A stretch of DNA of 64,000 nt from an uncultured Collinsella sp. GTDB taxonomy: Bacteria > Actinomycetota > Coriobacteriia > Coriobacteriales > Coriobacteriaceae. The translations under genes were made by a program, and so were the position numbers. Every line of letters starts with the position of its first letter. The first letter of the stretch is position 1. Of the stretch, positions 17,309 through 24,824 are shown one piece after another. The stretch spans positions 1 to 64,000 of the forward strand of contig CALKKS010000006.1 in NCBI GenBank assembly GCA_937995345.1. The letters run 5' to 3'. The notes under the pieces are model-generated. The model worked only from the letters and a program-made list of their open reading frames with translations, was not told where the DNA came from and made no database searches.

Positions 17309-17355
17309 GACTGTCCCAAGCTGCCGGCAGGAAAGGAACGTCCCCAGGTGCCGGC
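17309..17355. repeat. Tandem 27-bp GTCCC element, copy 1
   Basis: GACTGTCCC (17309) and GAACGTCCC (17336) are 27 bases apart. Each is followed at the same distance by the 7-nt tag TGCCGGC (17322 and 17349). A second locus with the same architecture but a different tag is at 30057-30103. 17213-17308 holds no gene that I can see. Confidence 0.65.
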
Positions 17356-17360
17356 TATTG

Positions 17361-17427
17361 AGTTGCGGTGGAATAGGGACTGCTTGGGCCTTGAAAGGAC
17401 GATTTTAATCCGTATTTCACCGCAACT
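17361..17427. repeat. AAGTTGCGGTG palindrome, copy 2
   Basis: Outer arms AGTTGCGGTGGAATA and TATTTCACCGCAACT are complementary apart from one position. The inner bases differ from copies 1 and 3. The end coincides with the last base of the ppx stop codon. Confidence 0.75.
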
Positions 17428-18431
17428 TATTGGAGAGGACTGAGGCTGGGGGTCCAGGCGATGGTGGGGTCTTCGCCGTCGAGGACTTCGTTGATGGTGG
17501 CGGCCATGCCGGCGAGTAGGCTGTTCTCGCTTACGGTGAGCGTCTCGTAGCCACCGGCACGCATGAGCTCGCGAATCACCACGGCACCGGCCAGGATCAC
17601 GCCCGCGCGTTTGGGCTGCACGCCTGGCAACGCGGCGATGCCCTCCACGTCCAGCGTGGACATGCGCTCGATAGCGGCCGAAACCTGATCCAGCGAAAGC
17701 TCGCGCAGGTGCACAAAGCTCGAATCGTACGGTTCCAGCTCATGAACGAGCGCCACAAGCGTGGTGACGGTGCCACCCACGGCGACCAGGCGCTCGGCAC
17801 GCTCAAAATTGCTCGGCAGGCCTTCAAAATAGGCAGCGAACTGCTCGCCCGCCCAGTTGGCGGCGGCAGCAAGCTCGCCGTCCGCAGGCGGCAGCACCGA
17901 GAAAAACCGCTCCGTCACACGACGGCAGCCAATGTCCAGCGAACGCGTGCCCTCCAGCGCAAAGACCCCACGCTCCGGCGCATAGACGCCCGTCGCGAGC
18001 TCCGTGGATCCGCCGCCCGAATCGGCAACAATGATGCGCTCGCCAGCGAAGTCGTGCGCCACGCCAAAAAACGTCAGGCGTGCCTCGACCTCGCCCGGAA
18101 TCACCTGCGGTTCGAGACCCAGCTCGCGCAGGCCGTCCAGCAGCAGGGCGGCATTGGACGCATCGCGCGCGGCACTCGTGCACGTGGTGCAGATGCACAC
18201 GGCCCCAAAGGCACGCGCCTCGTCCACAAACATGCGGCATGCGGCAAGCACGCGCTCGACCGCCGCCTCGCAAAAGCGGCCCGTCGCGTCGACGCCTTCG
18301 CCCAAGTCGGTAATCTCGGTATGCTTGGACGATTCCACGATCGCCCCGGCCTCGACCTGCGCCAGCACCAGTCGCGACGACACCGTTCCCAGGTCGATCG
18401 CCGCCACCTTATATCGTTTGCAATCTGCCAT
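17427..18431 (-). CDS. ppx: Ppx/GppA-family exopolyphosphatase / pppGpp phosphohydrolase
   Basis: A 334-residue member of the ASKHA superfamily. Phosphate 1 motif: AAIDLGTVSSRLVLA. Phosphate 2 motif: IIVADSGGGSTELATG, with the catalytic region between them (CTTCTSAARDASN). It removes terminal phosphate from polyphosphate or converts pppGpp to ppGpp; the sequence alone does not separate the two. The short form, without a C-terminal HD domain, is typical of Actinobacteria. It follows the DivIC-like gene by 20 bases in the conserved eno - divIC - ppx order. The stop codon abuts a palindromic repeat. Confidence 0.88.
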   Translation of the reverse strand: MADCKRYKVAAIDLGTVSSRLVLAQVEAGAIVESSKHTEITDLGEGVDATGRFCEAAVERVLAACRMFVDEARAFGAVCICTTCTSAARDASNAALLLDGLRELGLEPQVIPGEVEARLTFFGVAHDFAGERIIVADSGGGSTELATGVYAPERGVFALEGTRSLDIGCRRVTERFFSVLPPADGELAAAANWAGEQFAAYFEGLPSNFERAERLVAVGGTVTTLVALVHELEPYDSSFVHLRELSLDQVSAAIERMSTLDVEGIAALPGVQPKRAGVILAGAVVIRELMRAGGYETLTVSENSLLAGMAATINEVLDGEDPTIAWTPSLSPLQ

Positions 18432-18451
18432 TGCGGGCTCCCCTCCGGGCG

Positions 18452-19213
18452 CTATTTGCCGTTGGACACGACCGTCTGGCCCTCGACGCCGTTAAAACCA
18501 AACAGCATGTCGAGCGCCTGGATGTACCACGGCGCGTCCTTGCCCACCTCTTCGATCTCTTTGGCCACTTCGCTGGCCTTTTTGGCGTTCGAGGACTTTT
18601 TGCTCGACGACGAGTCCGAATCGTCATCCAAGCCCAGCACGTCAATCTTGGTCTCGCCGGGCATTACCAGCCCCAGGTCCTCGGTCGCCGCATCCTTAAT
18701 GCCCTCCTCCGAGAGCAGTTTGTCGACACTTTTTTGCAGCTCGTCGTTGTATTGCTGGCGAATCTCGACCTGCTTGGCCAAAATGTCGCTCGAGCGCTTG
18801 GCCACATACAGATCGCGCACGGGAAAATACAAGCTCACGAGCACCAAGGCAACGACGATACCGATAAACAACCCTCGCTGGGGTCCGTGGGTAAAGTCGT
18901 AGATTGCCTTAACCACCGCGTTGTCGTTGGCGTAGTGCATAAAGTCCGAACCCGAAAGACGGCTCGACGGCCTGCTCGACCTATCGTGCGCCTGAGCCGA
19001 GGAACGCGATTCGTTCGTCGCGCGCGACGAACGGTCCAGGCGATGCGTCGACATATTCATTTGAGCATGGGAGTGCGAAGTGCCTGCCGTGCGATGCGTG
19101 GGACAGGCGGCACCCGTGTAATCGGGCCCGCCGAGCGGCACCGTACGCGCACGGCGAGGTGACGGCTCACGCGAACCGGCGGAATAGTACCTGTTGTCGT
19201 AAATCTGATCCAT
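18452..19213 (-). CDS. DivIC/FtsB-like septum formation initiator protein
   Basis: A 253-residue bitopic membrane protein. The first 80 residues are Ser/Arg-rich and disordered. One transmembrane helix follows (about residues 96-118: GLFIGIVVALVLVSLYF), then a coiled coil (AKRSSDILAKQVEIRQQYND) and a C-terminal acidic, Ser-rich tail. Location between eno and ppx matches the FtsB/DivIC gene of Actinobacteria, which joins FtsL/FtsQ in the divisome. The ATG at 19213 has AAGG five bases upstream; the upstream open frame is ignored. Confidence 0.75.
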   Translation of the reverse strand: MDQIYDNRYYSAGSREPSPRRARTVPLGGPDYTGAACPTHRTAGTSHSHAQMNMSTHRLDRSSRATNESRSSAQAHDRSSRPSSRLSGSDFMHYANDNAVVKAIYDFTHGPQRGLFIGIVVALVLVSLYFPVRDLYVAKRSSDILAKQVEIRQQYNDELQKSVDKLLSEEGIKDAATEDLGLVMPGETKIDVLGLDDDSDSSSSKKSSNAKKASEVAKEIEEVGKDAPWYIQALDMLFGFNGVEGQTVVSNGK

Positions 19214-19304
19214 GTGCGCCTTGTGCGGTTGAGGTTTGTTTGCGCTAAGTCCTTTAGTTATAGCACGAGCATGCGCAACGCCTTCGGCAGCCTTTGCTCG
19301 ACAT

Positions 19305-19336
19305 AAAAAAGGCGCTGAGCCACACGGCCCAGCGCC
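19305..19336 (-). terminator. Terminator after eno
   Basis: Minus-strand RNA forms GGCGCTG/CAGCGCC followed by six T. It lies about 64 bases past the eno stop and upstream of the DivIC-like gene, so the operon is at least partly separated here. Confidence 0.8.
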
Positions 19337-19399
19337 CAATGGCGGCCATCAGAAGTGGAGCGGAGCCGAGTCAACCCCGCCCCCGCGAGCACCACTTGT

Positions 19400-20689
19400 T
19401 TAGCGAATGTTGTAGAACGCGGCCTTGCCGGCGTAGCGCGCGCTGCCCTCGAGCTCGTCCTCGATGCGGATGAGCTGGTTGTACTTGGCGATGCGGTCGC
19501 TGCGGCACGGGGCGCCCGACTTGATCTGGCCGGCGTTGACACCCACGACCAGGTCGGCGATCGTGGAGTCCTCGGTCTCGCCGGAGCGGTGGCTCACGAT
19601 GCAGGCGTAACCGGCCTCCTTGGCGGTCTCGATGGCCTCGAGCGACTCGGTGAGCGTGCCGATCTGGTTGACCTTGACCAGGATCGCGTTGGCGGCACCC
19701 AGCTCGATGCCCTTCTTGAGGCGCTCGGTGTTGGTGACGAACAGGTCGTCGCCCACCAGCTGCACCTTGTTGCCAATGCGACGGGTCAGCTCGACCCAGC
19801 CGTCCCAGTCTTCCTCGGCCATGCCGTCCTCGATGGAGATGATGGGATAGGTGTCGACGAGCTTCTCCCAGTAATCAACCATCTGGGCACTCGTGTACTC
19901 AACACCCTCGCCCTTGAGCTCGTACATGCCGGTTTCGGCGTTGTAGAACTCGGTCGATGCCGGATCCATGGCGTACATGAAGTCGACGCCGGGCTTAAAG
20001 CCGGCCTTCTCCACGGCCTTGGTGATGTACTCGAACGGCTCGGCATTGGTCTTGAGGTTGGGCGCAAAGCCGCCCTCGTCGCCCACGCCGCCGCCCAGGC
20101 CCGCCTCGTGCAGCACGCCCTTGAGGGTGTGGTAGACCTCGGCGCACCAACGCAGGCCCTCGGCAAAGCTCGGGGCGCCCACCGGCATGATCATGAACTC
20201 CTGGAAGTCGACGTTGTTGTCGGCATGCACGCCGCCGTTGAGGATGTTCATCATAGGCGTGGGCAGCAGATGGGCGTTGACGCCGCCCAGGTACTGGTAC
20301 AGTGAAAGACCCGCCGACTCGGCAGCGGCGCGGGCGACGGCCAGCGACACGCCCAGAATGGCGTTAGCGCCGAGCTTGGTCTTGTTGGGGGTACCGTCCG
20401 CGGCGATCAGCGCGGCATCGACGGCGCGCTGATCGAAGGCATCGAGGCCCACGACGGCATCGGCGCACTCGTTGTTGACGTGCTCGACGGCCTGCGAGAC
20501 GCCCTTGCCCAGGTAGCGACCCTTGTCGCCGTCGCGCAGCTCGCATGCCTCAAAGGCGCCGGTCGAAGCGCCCGAAGGCACCATCGCGCGGCCGAAGCTG
20601 CCGTCCTCGAGCACGACCTCGACCTCGACGGTGGGGTTGCCGCGGCTGTCGAGCACCTCGCGACCGTAGACGTCCAAAATATCGCTCAT
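19400..20689 (-). CDS. eno: Enolase
   Basis: A 429-residue full-length enolase (2-phosphoglycerate to phosphoenolpyruvate; cytoplasm, glycolysis). The N-terminal VYGREVLDSRGNPTVEVEV, the metal-binding loops including SIEDGMAEEDW, the catalytic KVNQIGTLTE lid segment and SHRSGETEDS near the C-terminus are all present. AGGGAG lies upstream of the ATG at 20689. The gene heads the eno / DivIC-like / ppx block, with a terminator behind it. Confidence 0.97.
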   Translation of the reverse strand: MSDILDVYGREVLDSRGNPTVEVEVVLEDGSFGRAMVPSGASTGAFEACELRDGDKGRYLGKGVSQAVEHVNNECADAVVGLDAFDQRAVDAALIAADGTPNKTKLGANAILGVSLAVARAAAESAGLSLYQYLGGVNAHLLPTPMMNILNGGVHADNNVDFQEFMIMPVGAPSFAEGLRWCAEVYHTLKGVLHEAGLGGGVGDEGGFAPNLKTNAEPFEYITKAVEKAGFKPGVDFMYAMDPASTEFYNAETGMYELKGEGVEYTSAQMVDYWEKLVDTYPIISIEDGMAEEDWDGWVELTRRIGNKVQLVGDDLFVTNTERLKKGIELGAANAILVKVNQIGTLTESLEAIETAKEAGYACIVSHRSGETEDSTIADLVVGVNAGQIKSGAPCRSDRIAKYNQLIRIEDELEGSARYAGKAAFYNIR

Positions 20690-20967
20690 GTTGTCTCCCT
20701 CTCACTTGGAAACGTAATGGATGCAAGCGACCGGCTGACCGTGCACCGTCGGTGTGCCTCCGTAAGTTAGCCATGTCGCACTTTTTGCATTATGCCCTAA
20801 GTTAGCCGAGGGATACATATGAATTGGAGAAATCATTCTTTAGGGCCCTTGTTTTTACACCAGGCATTCATCTCTAGAGGTCCTCTCCATTAAAATCTCC
20901 AATCCGCATACCGTCTTTACCCGACTTGCGAATGTAAGAGCCAATAATGTGCTTTCACATCATGCAA

Positions 20968-21051
20968 AGTTCTGGATATCGTGCAAATCTAAGGGTCTGA
21001 AGTTCTGGATATCGTGCATAATCAGGTTATAAAAGTTCTGGATATCGTGCA
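20968..21051. repeat. Three 18-bp direct repeats with 33-bp period
   Basis: AGTTCTGGATATCGTGCA occurs exactly at 20968, 21001 and 21034. The last copy ends ten bases before the ATG of the ATPase gene. The regular spacing of about three helical turns suggests a cooperative operator. The interval 20690-20967 also contains the eno upstream region and no further gene. Confidence 0.85.
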
Positions 21052-21061
21052 CGAGGTAGCC

Positions 21062-22429
21062 ATGCTTAAACGAAAAGCCTATGACACACTACTAAAATGG
21101 AAGCATGAAAGCGCTGGTAAAACAGCACTTCTTATTGAAGGAGCCCGCCGCGTCGGCAAGAGCACGCTTGCCCGCACGTTTGGAGAAACCGAATACAAGT
21201 CCTGCCTTGTCATTGATTTCTTTCAAGCACCTGCCGAAGTTAAGCAATATTTTGAGGACTATCGCACTGACTTCGACTCGCTCTTCCTCTATCTCTCGGT
21301 TTTCTATAACGTCAAACTCTATGAGCACGAGACGCTTATCGTCTTTGACGAGGTCCAGATGTACCCGCAAGCACGCGGACTCATCAAGTATCTCATTGCA
21401 GACGGACGTTACGACTACATCGAAACTGGATCCCTGCTCAGCATCAAGCAGAACATTAAAGATATCGTCATCCCGTCCGAGGAAGAGTCTTTGGAACTTG
21501 AGCCCCTCGACTTTGAGGAGTTCCTCTGGGGCATGGACGAAAAGGGGCTGGCCGATCTCATTCGCATGAGCTTTAGCAAAATGAAGCCGCTCCCCGATGC
21601 CCTACATCGCAGAGCGCTCTCCCTTATGCGCGAATACATGCTCGTAGGCGGCATGCCTGAGCCGGTATCCATCTATGTTGAACAGCGCACTTTTGCGCCC
21701 GTCGACGCATCGAAACGCCGAATCGTCCAGCTCTATCGCAACGATATCTCTCGTTTTGCAACCGGTTATGAATTCAAAGTCGTCTCCGTACTCGATGGCA
21801 TCCCGGGTCAGCTCTCTAGGCACGAAAAGCGATTCAAGCTTTCCTCACTTGATAAAAACGCGCGCATGCGCACCTACGAAGAAGCCTTCTTTTGGCTGGC
21901 AGACGCGCGAATTGCCAATATCTGCTATGCCGCAAGCGAGCCGAGCGTGGGCCTTTCACTCAGCATGGAGCAAACAGCACTCAAGTGCTACATGGCAGAC
22001 ACCGGCCTGCTTGTAACGCTTGCCTTCTCTGATAACAACGATACCGATGAAGACGTTTACAGGGCCGTGCTTCGCGGCGACATCGGATTGAACGAAGGAA
22101 TGCTTACCGAAAACTACGTTGCCCAATCTCTAAAGGCCAATGGACACAGGCTCTTCTTTTATTTCCAAAGCGGAAAGAAGGAGGGGGAGGAGCGCATGGA
22201 AATCGACTTCCTCGTTACCCGACCCTATGTCAATGCCGCCGGAAAGCCGCGCATCAGCCCCATCGAAGTTAAGTCGCCACGCAGATACGGAACCATCTCC
22301 CTCGACCGATTCCGCGCGCGCTTTAACAAGAAGATTGGGACGGCTTACGTGTTGCACCCTAAACAACTCGAGTGGGATGCCGAAGCGCAGCTGGCACATC
22401 TTCCGTTGTATATGGCCTTTTGCTTGTAG
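21062..22429 (+). CDS. AAA-family ATPase with DUF4143-like C-terminal domain
   Basis: A 455-residue protein. Walker A IEGARRVGKST lies near residue 24 and Walker B LIVFDEVQMY near residue 92. A winged-helix-like middle part follows, and the C-terminal domain, ending in MEIDFLVTR and ISPIEVKS, has the D...E-x-K arrangement of a PD-(D/E)XK nuclease-like fold, as in the ATPase/DUF4143 family. Physiological role is unknown; the family is widespread and variable in gut bacteria. The ATG at 21062 is used, because the upstream codons are the direct repeats. It converges with mazG. Confidence 0.8.
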   Translation: MLKRKAYDTLLKWKHESAGKTALLIEGARRVGKSTLARTFGETEYKSCLVIDFFQAPAEVKQYFEDYRTDFDSLFLYLSVFYNVKLYEHETLIVFDEVQMYPQARGLIKYLIADGRYDYIETGSLLSIKQNIKDIVIPSEEESLELEPLDFEEFLWGMDEKGLADLIRMSFSKMKPLPDALHRRALSLMREYMLVGGMPEPVSIYVEQRTFAPVDASKRRIVQLYRNDISRFATGYEFKVVSVLDGIPGQLSRHEKRFKLSSLDKNARMRTYEEAFFWLADARIANICYAASEPSVGLSLSMEQTALKCYMADTGLLVTLAFSDNNDTDEDVYRAVLRGDIGLNEGMLTENYVAQSLKANGHRLFFYFQSGKKEGEERMEIDFLVTRPYVNAAGKPRISPIEVKSPRRYGTISLDRFRARFNKKIGTAYVLHPKQLEWDAEAQLAHLPLYMAFCL

Positions 22430-22468
22430 AGACCTCTCTGCGAATGGATGCCGTGAGAGACGCAGGTC

Positions 22469-23329
22469 TCACTCGCTTGCTTTTGCTTGGTCCCACAGGT
22501 CATTGAGTTGAGCGGTTGAGCAGACGGCGAGGTCATCGCCCGCCTCGCGCGCAGCAGCCTCCATCGCAGCCCAGCGACGGCGGAACTTGGCCGTGCTCGC
22601 GCGCAGAGCGCTCTCGGCGTCGATCCCCTCCTTGCGCGCAACGTTAACCAGGGCAAAGAGCAGGTCGCCAAACTCCATCTCGCGCTCGGGCGAGCCGGGA
22701 GCCTCGGCCTCAAACTCGGCACGCTCCTCGGCGACCTCGTCCCACACGTCCTGGACCGTCTCCCACTCAAAGCCCACGGCCGCTGCCTTGCGCGACACCT
22801 TCTGCGCCTGCATCAGCGCCGGCAGATGCGTGGGCACGCCGTCGAGCAGGCCCTCGGGCGCAGCCTCGCCTGCCGCCACGGCCTTGTCCTTGGCGGCCTT
22901 CTCGGCAAGTTTGACCTCGTCCCAGATCTTGAGCACTTCGTCGGAGCTCTCGGCATCCGCATCGCCAAACACGTGCGGATGACGGCGAATGAGCTTGGCG
23001 TCGATATCGCGTGCCACGTCGGCAAGCGTAAACTCGCCGGCGTCCGCCGCAATCTGTGCATGCAGCACTACCTGCATGAGCACGTCGCCCAGCTCCTCGC
23101 GCAGATGCGCCGCGTCGCCCGCCTCGATGCAATCGAGCGCCTCATAGGCCTCCTCGATCATGTTCTTGCCAATGCTGCGGTGCGTCTGCTCGCGGTCCCA
23201 CGGGCAGCCATCGGGCTGACGCAGACGCCAGATGGTCTGCACCAGATGCTGCAGCTCGACCGACGCGTCGACCAGCGTGGACAAATCGCGCGAGCCCTCG
23301 GCATTTTGCTGAGCCATATGCTGCGCCAT
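22469..23329 (-). CDS. mazG: Nucleoside triphosphate pyrophosphohydrolase MazG
   Basis: A 286-residue two-domain MazG. The first domain has CPWDREQTHRSIGKNMIEE, EEAYE and EELGDVLMQV (the EEXXE...EXXD metal sites); the second contains EREMEFGDLLFALVN. It hydrolyses NTPs and dNTPs to monophosphates, as in housecleaning of non-canonical nucleotides. The ATG at 23329 has GAGGA upstream and follows the phosphodiesterase stop (23332) with only two bases between, indicating translational coupling. Confidence 0.92.
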   Translation of the reverse strand: MAQHMAQQNAEGSRDLSTLVDASVELQHLVQTIWRLRQPDGCPWDREQTHRSIGKNMIEEAYEALDCIEAGDAAHLREELGDVLMQVVLHAQIAADAGEFTLADVARDIDAKLIRRHPHVFGDADAESSDEVLKIWDEVKLAEKAAKDKAVAAGEAAPEGLLDGVPTHLPALMQAQKVSRKAAAVGFEWETVQDVWDEVAEERAEFEAEAPGSPEREMEFGDLLFALVNVARKEGIDAESALRASTAKFRRRWAAMEAAAREAGDDLAVCSTAQLNDLWDQAKASE

Positions 23330-23331
23330 GG

Positions 23332-23880
23332 TTATTCCTCCTCCAGGATCACGTGGCGGAACGCGCCGCCCTCGTAGATGCCATAGCTGTGCGTACCGTC
23401 CTTGGGAATACTCACACTGCCGGGATTGAAGAGCCACAGGCCCGGGTGCGCCTCGCCTGCCTCGTTAACCTTGATGTGCGTGTGGCCGTAGACGAGCGCG
23501 GAGCCCTCGGGCAGCGCGGGCACGTGGTCGACGCTGTTGTGCATACCGGCGCCAAAAACGTGGCCGTGTGTCAAGAACAGCTCGCGGCCGGCCTCGTCGA
23601 ACAACGTGGCGTAGTTGGCCATGACGGGAAAGTCGAGCACCATCTGGTCGACCTCGGCGTCGCAGTTGCCGCGCACCGCGATGATGCGGTCGGCCAGGGC
23701 GTTGAGCAGCGGAATCACGCGCTTGGGGGCGTAGTCGCGCGGCAGGTCGTTACGCGGGCCGTGGTAGAGCAGGTCGCCCAGCAGCACGATGCGGTCGGGC
23801 TGCTCGGATTCGATGGCAGCGCAGAGGCGCTCGGCCCAGTATGCCGAGCCATGGATGTCGGAGGCGATGAGGTATTTCAT
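23332..23880 (-). CDS. YfcE/MJ0936-type metallophosphodiesterase
   Basis: A 182-residue calcineurin-like phosphoesterase. Metal ligands appear in order: SDIHG, LLGDLLYHGPRND, VRGNCDAE, LTHGH and YGHTHI. The last block, with NPGSVSIPKDG, is diagnostic of the YfcE group, which cleaves phosphodiesters such as bis-pNPP; the natural substrate is uncertain. It is coupled to mazG downstream. Confidence 0.9.
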   Translation of the reverse strand: MKYLIASDIHGSAYWAERLCAAIESEQPDRIVLLGDLLYHGPRNDLPRDYAPKRVIPLLNALADRIIAVRGNCDAEVDQMVLDFPVMANYATLFDEAGRELFLTHGHVFGAGMHNSVDHVPALPEGSALVYGHTHIKVNEAGEAHPGLWLFNPGSVSIPKDGTHSYGIYEGGAFRHVILEEE

Positions 23881-23955
23881 GGGGAGTCCTTTCGAAGCGG
23901 AGTTGATGGGGGGGCTGAATACGGGGTCCGGCGGATGTGGAGCCCATCTACCGTG

Positions 23956-24441
23956 TTACTCAAATCGCAGCGCCGCGCTCTGAGCCGCCTGCATCACGCG
24001 TTGGAGCGGCGCGCCATGCTCGCGGGCAAGGCGGGCGCAATCCTCGTATTCGGGAGCCGCGCGCTCGCTGCCGTCGGGCAGAGTCGCCACCTTAACGGAT
24101 ACCTCGCCCCAAGGCGTCGTCACCTGCTCGAATCGGCGCGGCAGGCAAACGCGTTCCATCACCTGGCGACGAACGGCGTTGGTCGTGGTTTCCAAAAAGA
24201 TAATCGTCTGCAGGCGTTCGATATCCTCATGCGAGCAAATCACCTGCAACTGCCATCCGGGGCGGCCCTTTTTGCAGTAGAGGGGCAGCCAGTGCACCTC
24301 GCGGGCGCCGGCCTCGCGCAGGCGGTCGGCGGCGTAGGCGAGCACCTCGGGCGACGCGTCATCGATGTCGCACTCCAGCTTGACGATAGTTTCGGGCGCA
24401 TCGGTCTCGCGGGACAGCGGAGATGTACTTCCACGTTGCAT
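23956..24441 (-). CDS. Stand-alone LarC C-terminal domain (nickel-pincer cofactor insertion-like)
   Basis: A 161-residue protein matching only the C-terminal LarC2 part of LarC, which inserts nickel into the pyridinium pincer cofactor of lactate racemase-type enzymes. Family hallmarks: KLECDIDDASPEVLAYAADR, LYCKKGRPGWQL and IIFLETTTNAVRR. Normal LarC has an N-terminal LarC1 part, often joined by programmed frameshifting. Here the sequence upstream to 24825 has no LarC1, and no larA, larB or larE is visible. The ATG at 24441 has AAAGGA at a long spacing. Confidence 0.7.
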   Translation of the reverse strand: MQRGSTSPLSRETDAPETIVKLECDIDDASPEVLAYAADRLREAGAREVHWLPLYCKKGRPGWQLQVICSHEDIERLQTIIFLETTTNAVRRQVMERVCLPRRFEQVTTPWGEVSVKVATLPDGSERAAPEYEDCARLAREHGAPLQRVMQAAQSAALRFE

Positions 24442-24544
24442 ACGGTCCGAATCCTTTCCGCACGGGCTCGTTTTATTCACCCAAACGCTAGCACATCGGA
24501 CGTGGCACAGGCGTGACTTTCGTCCGTCGCCGCCCTCACCCCTA

Positions 24545-24616
24545 TCCAAACGTGTACGTCAGCCTCCAAACATGTCATTTTTTGTCGGTTTTGGAGGCTG
24601 ACGTACACGTTTTGGA
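24545..24616. repeat. 72-bp palindrome family, copy 1
   Basis: TCCAAACGTGTACGTCAGCC and its complement enclose the loop CATGTCATTTTTTGTCGG; the stem runs through GTCAGCCTCCAAA. A copy with the same core lies at 28842-28913. It stands between divergent genes; 24617-24824 shows nothing else clear. Confidence 0.8.
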
Positions 24617-24824
24617 GCGAGGCCGCACACGATCAGAATTGCGCCCGCACTCCGTCCACCACAAAGTTCGCCGCACTCAACAATTTTGGACTTTCTACGC
24701 AGTTCATCGACCAAAAATTACCCTCGGCATACTTATCCGCTGCACGATGTTACTCTAGTTGCATTTGGCTAACTAAGCGGCTGCCGAGAACCCCGCCCGG
24801 CACCGTTACGGCATAGGAGGTTTC

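Noticed and set aside
20968..21051. CRISPR array
   Set aside because: Only three repeats of 18 bp with 15-bp spacers, ending at a gene start, and no cas genes. It fits an operator array better.
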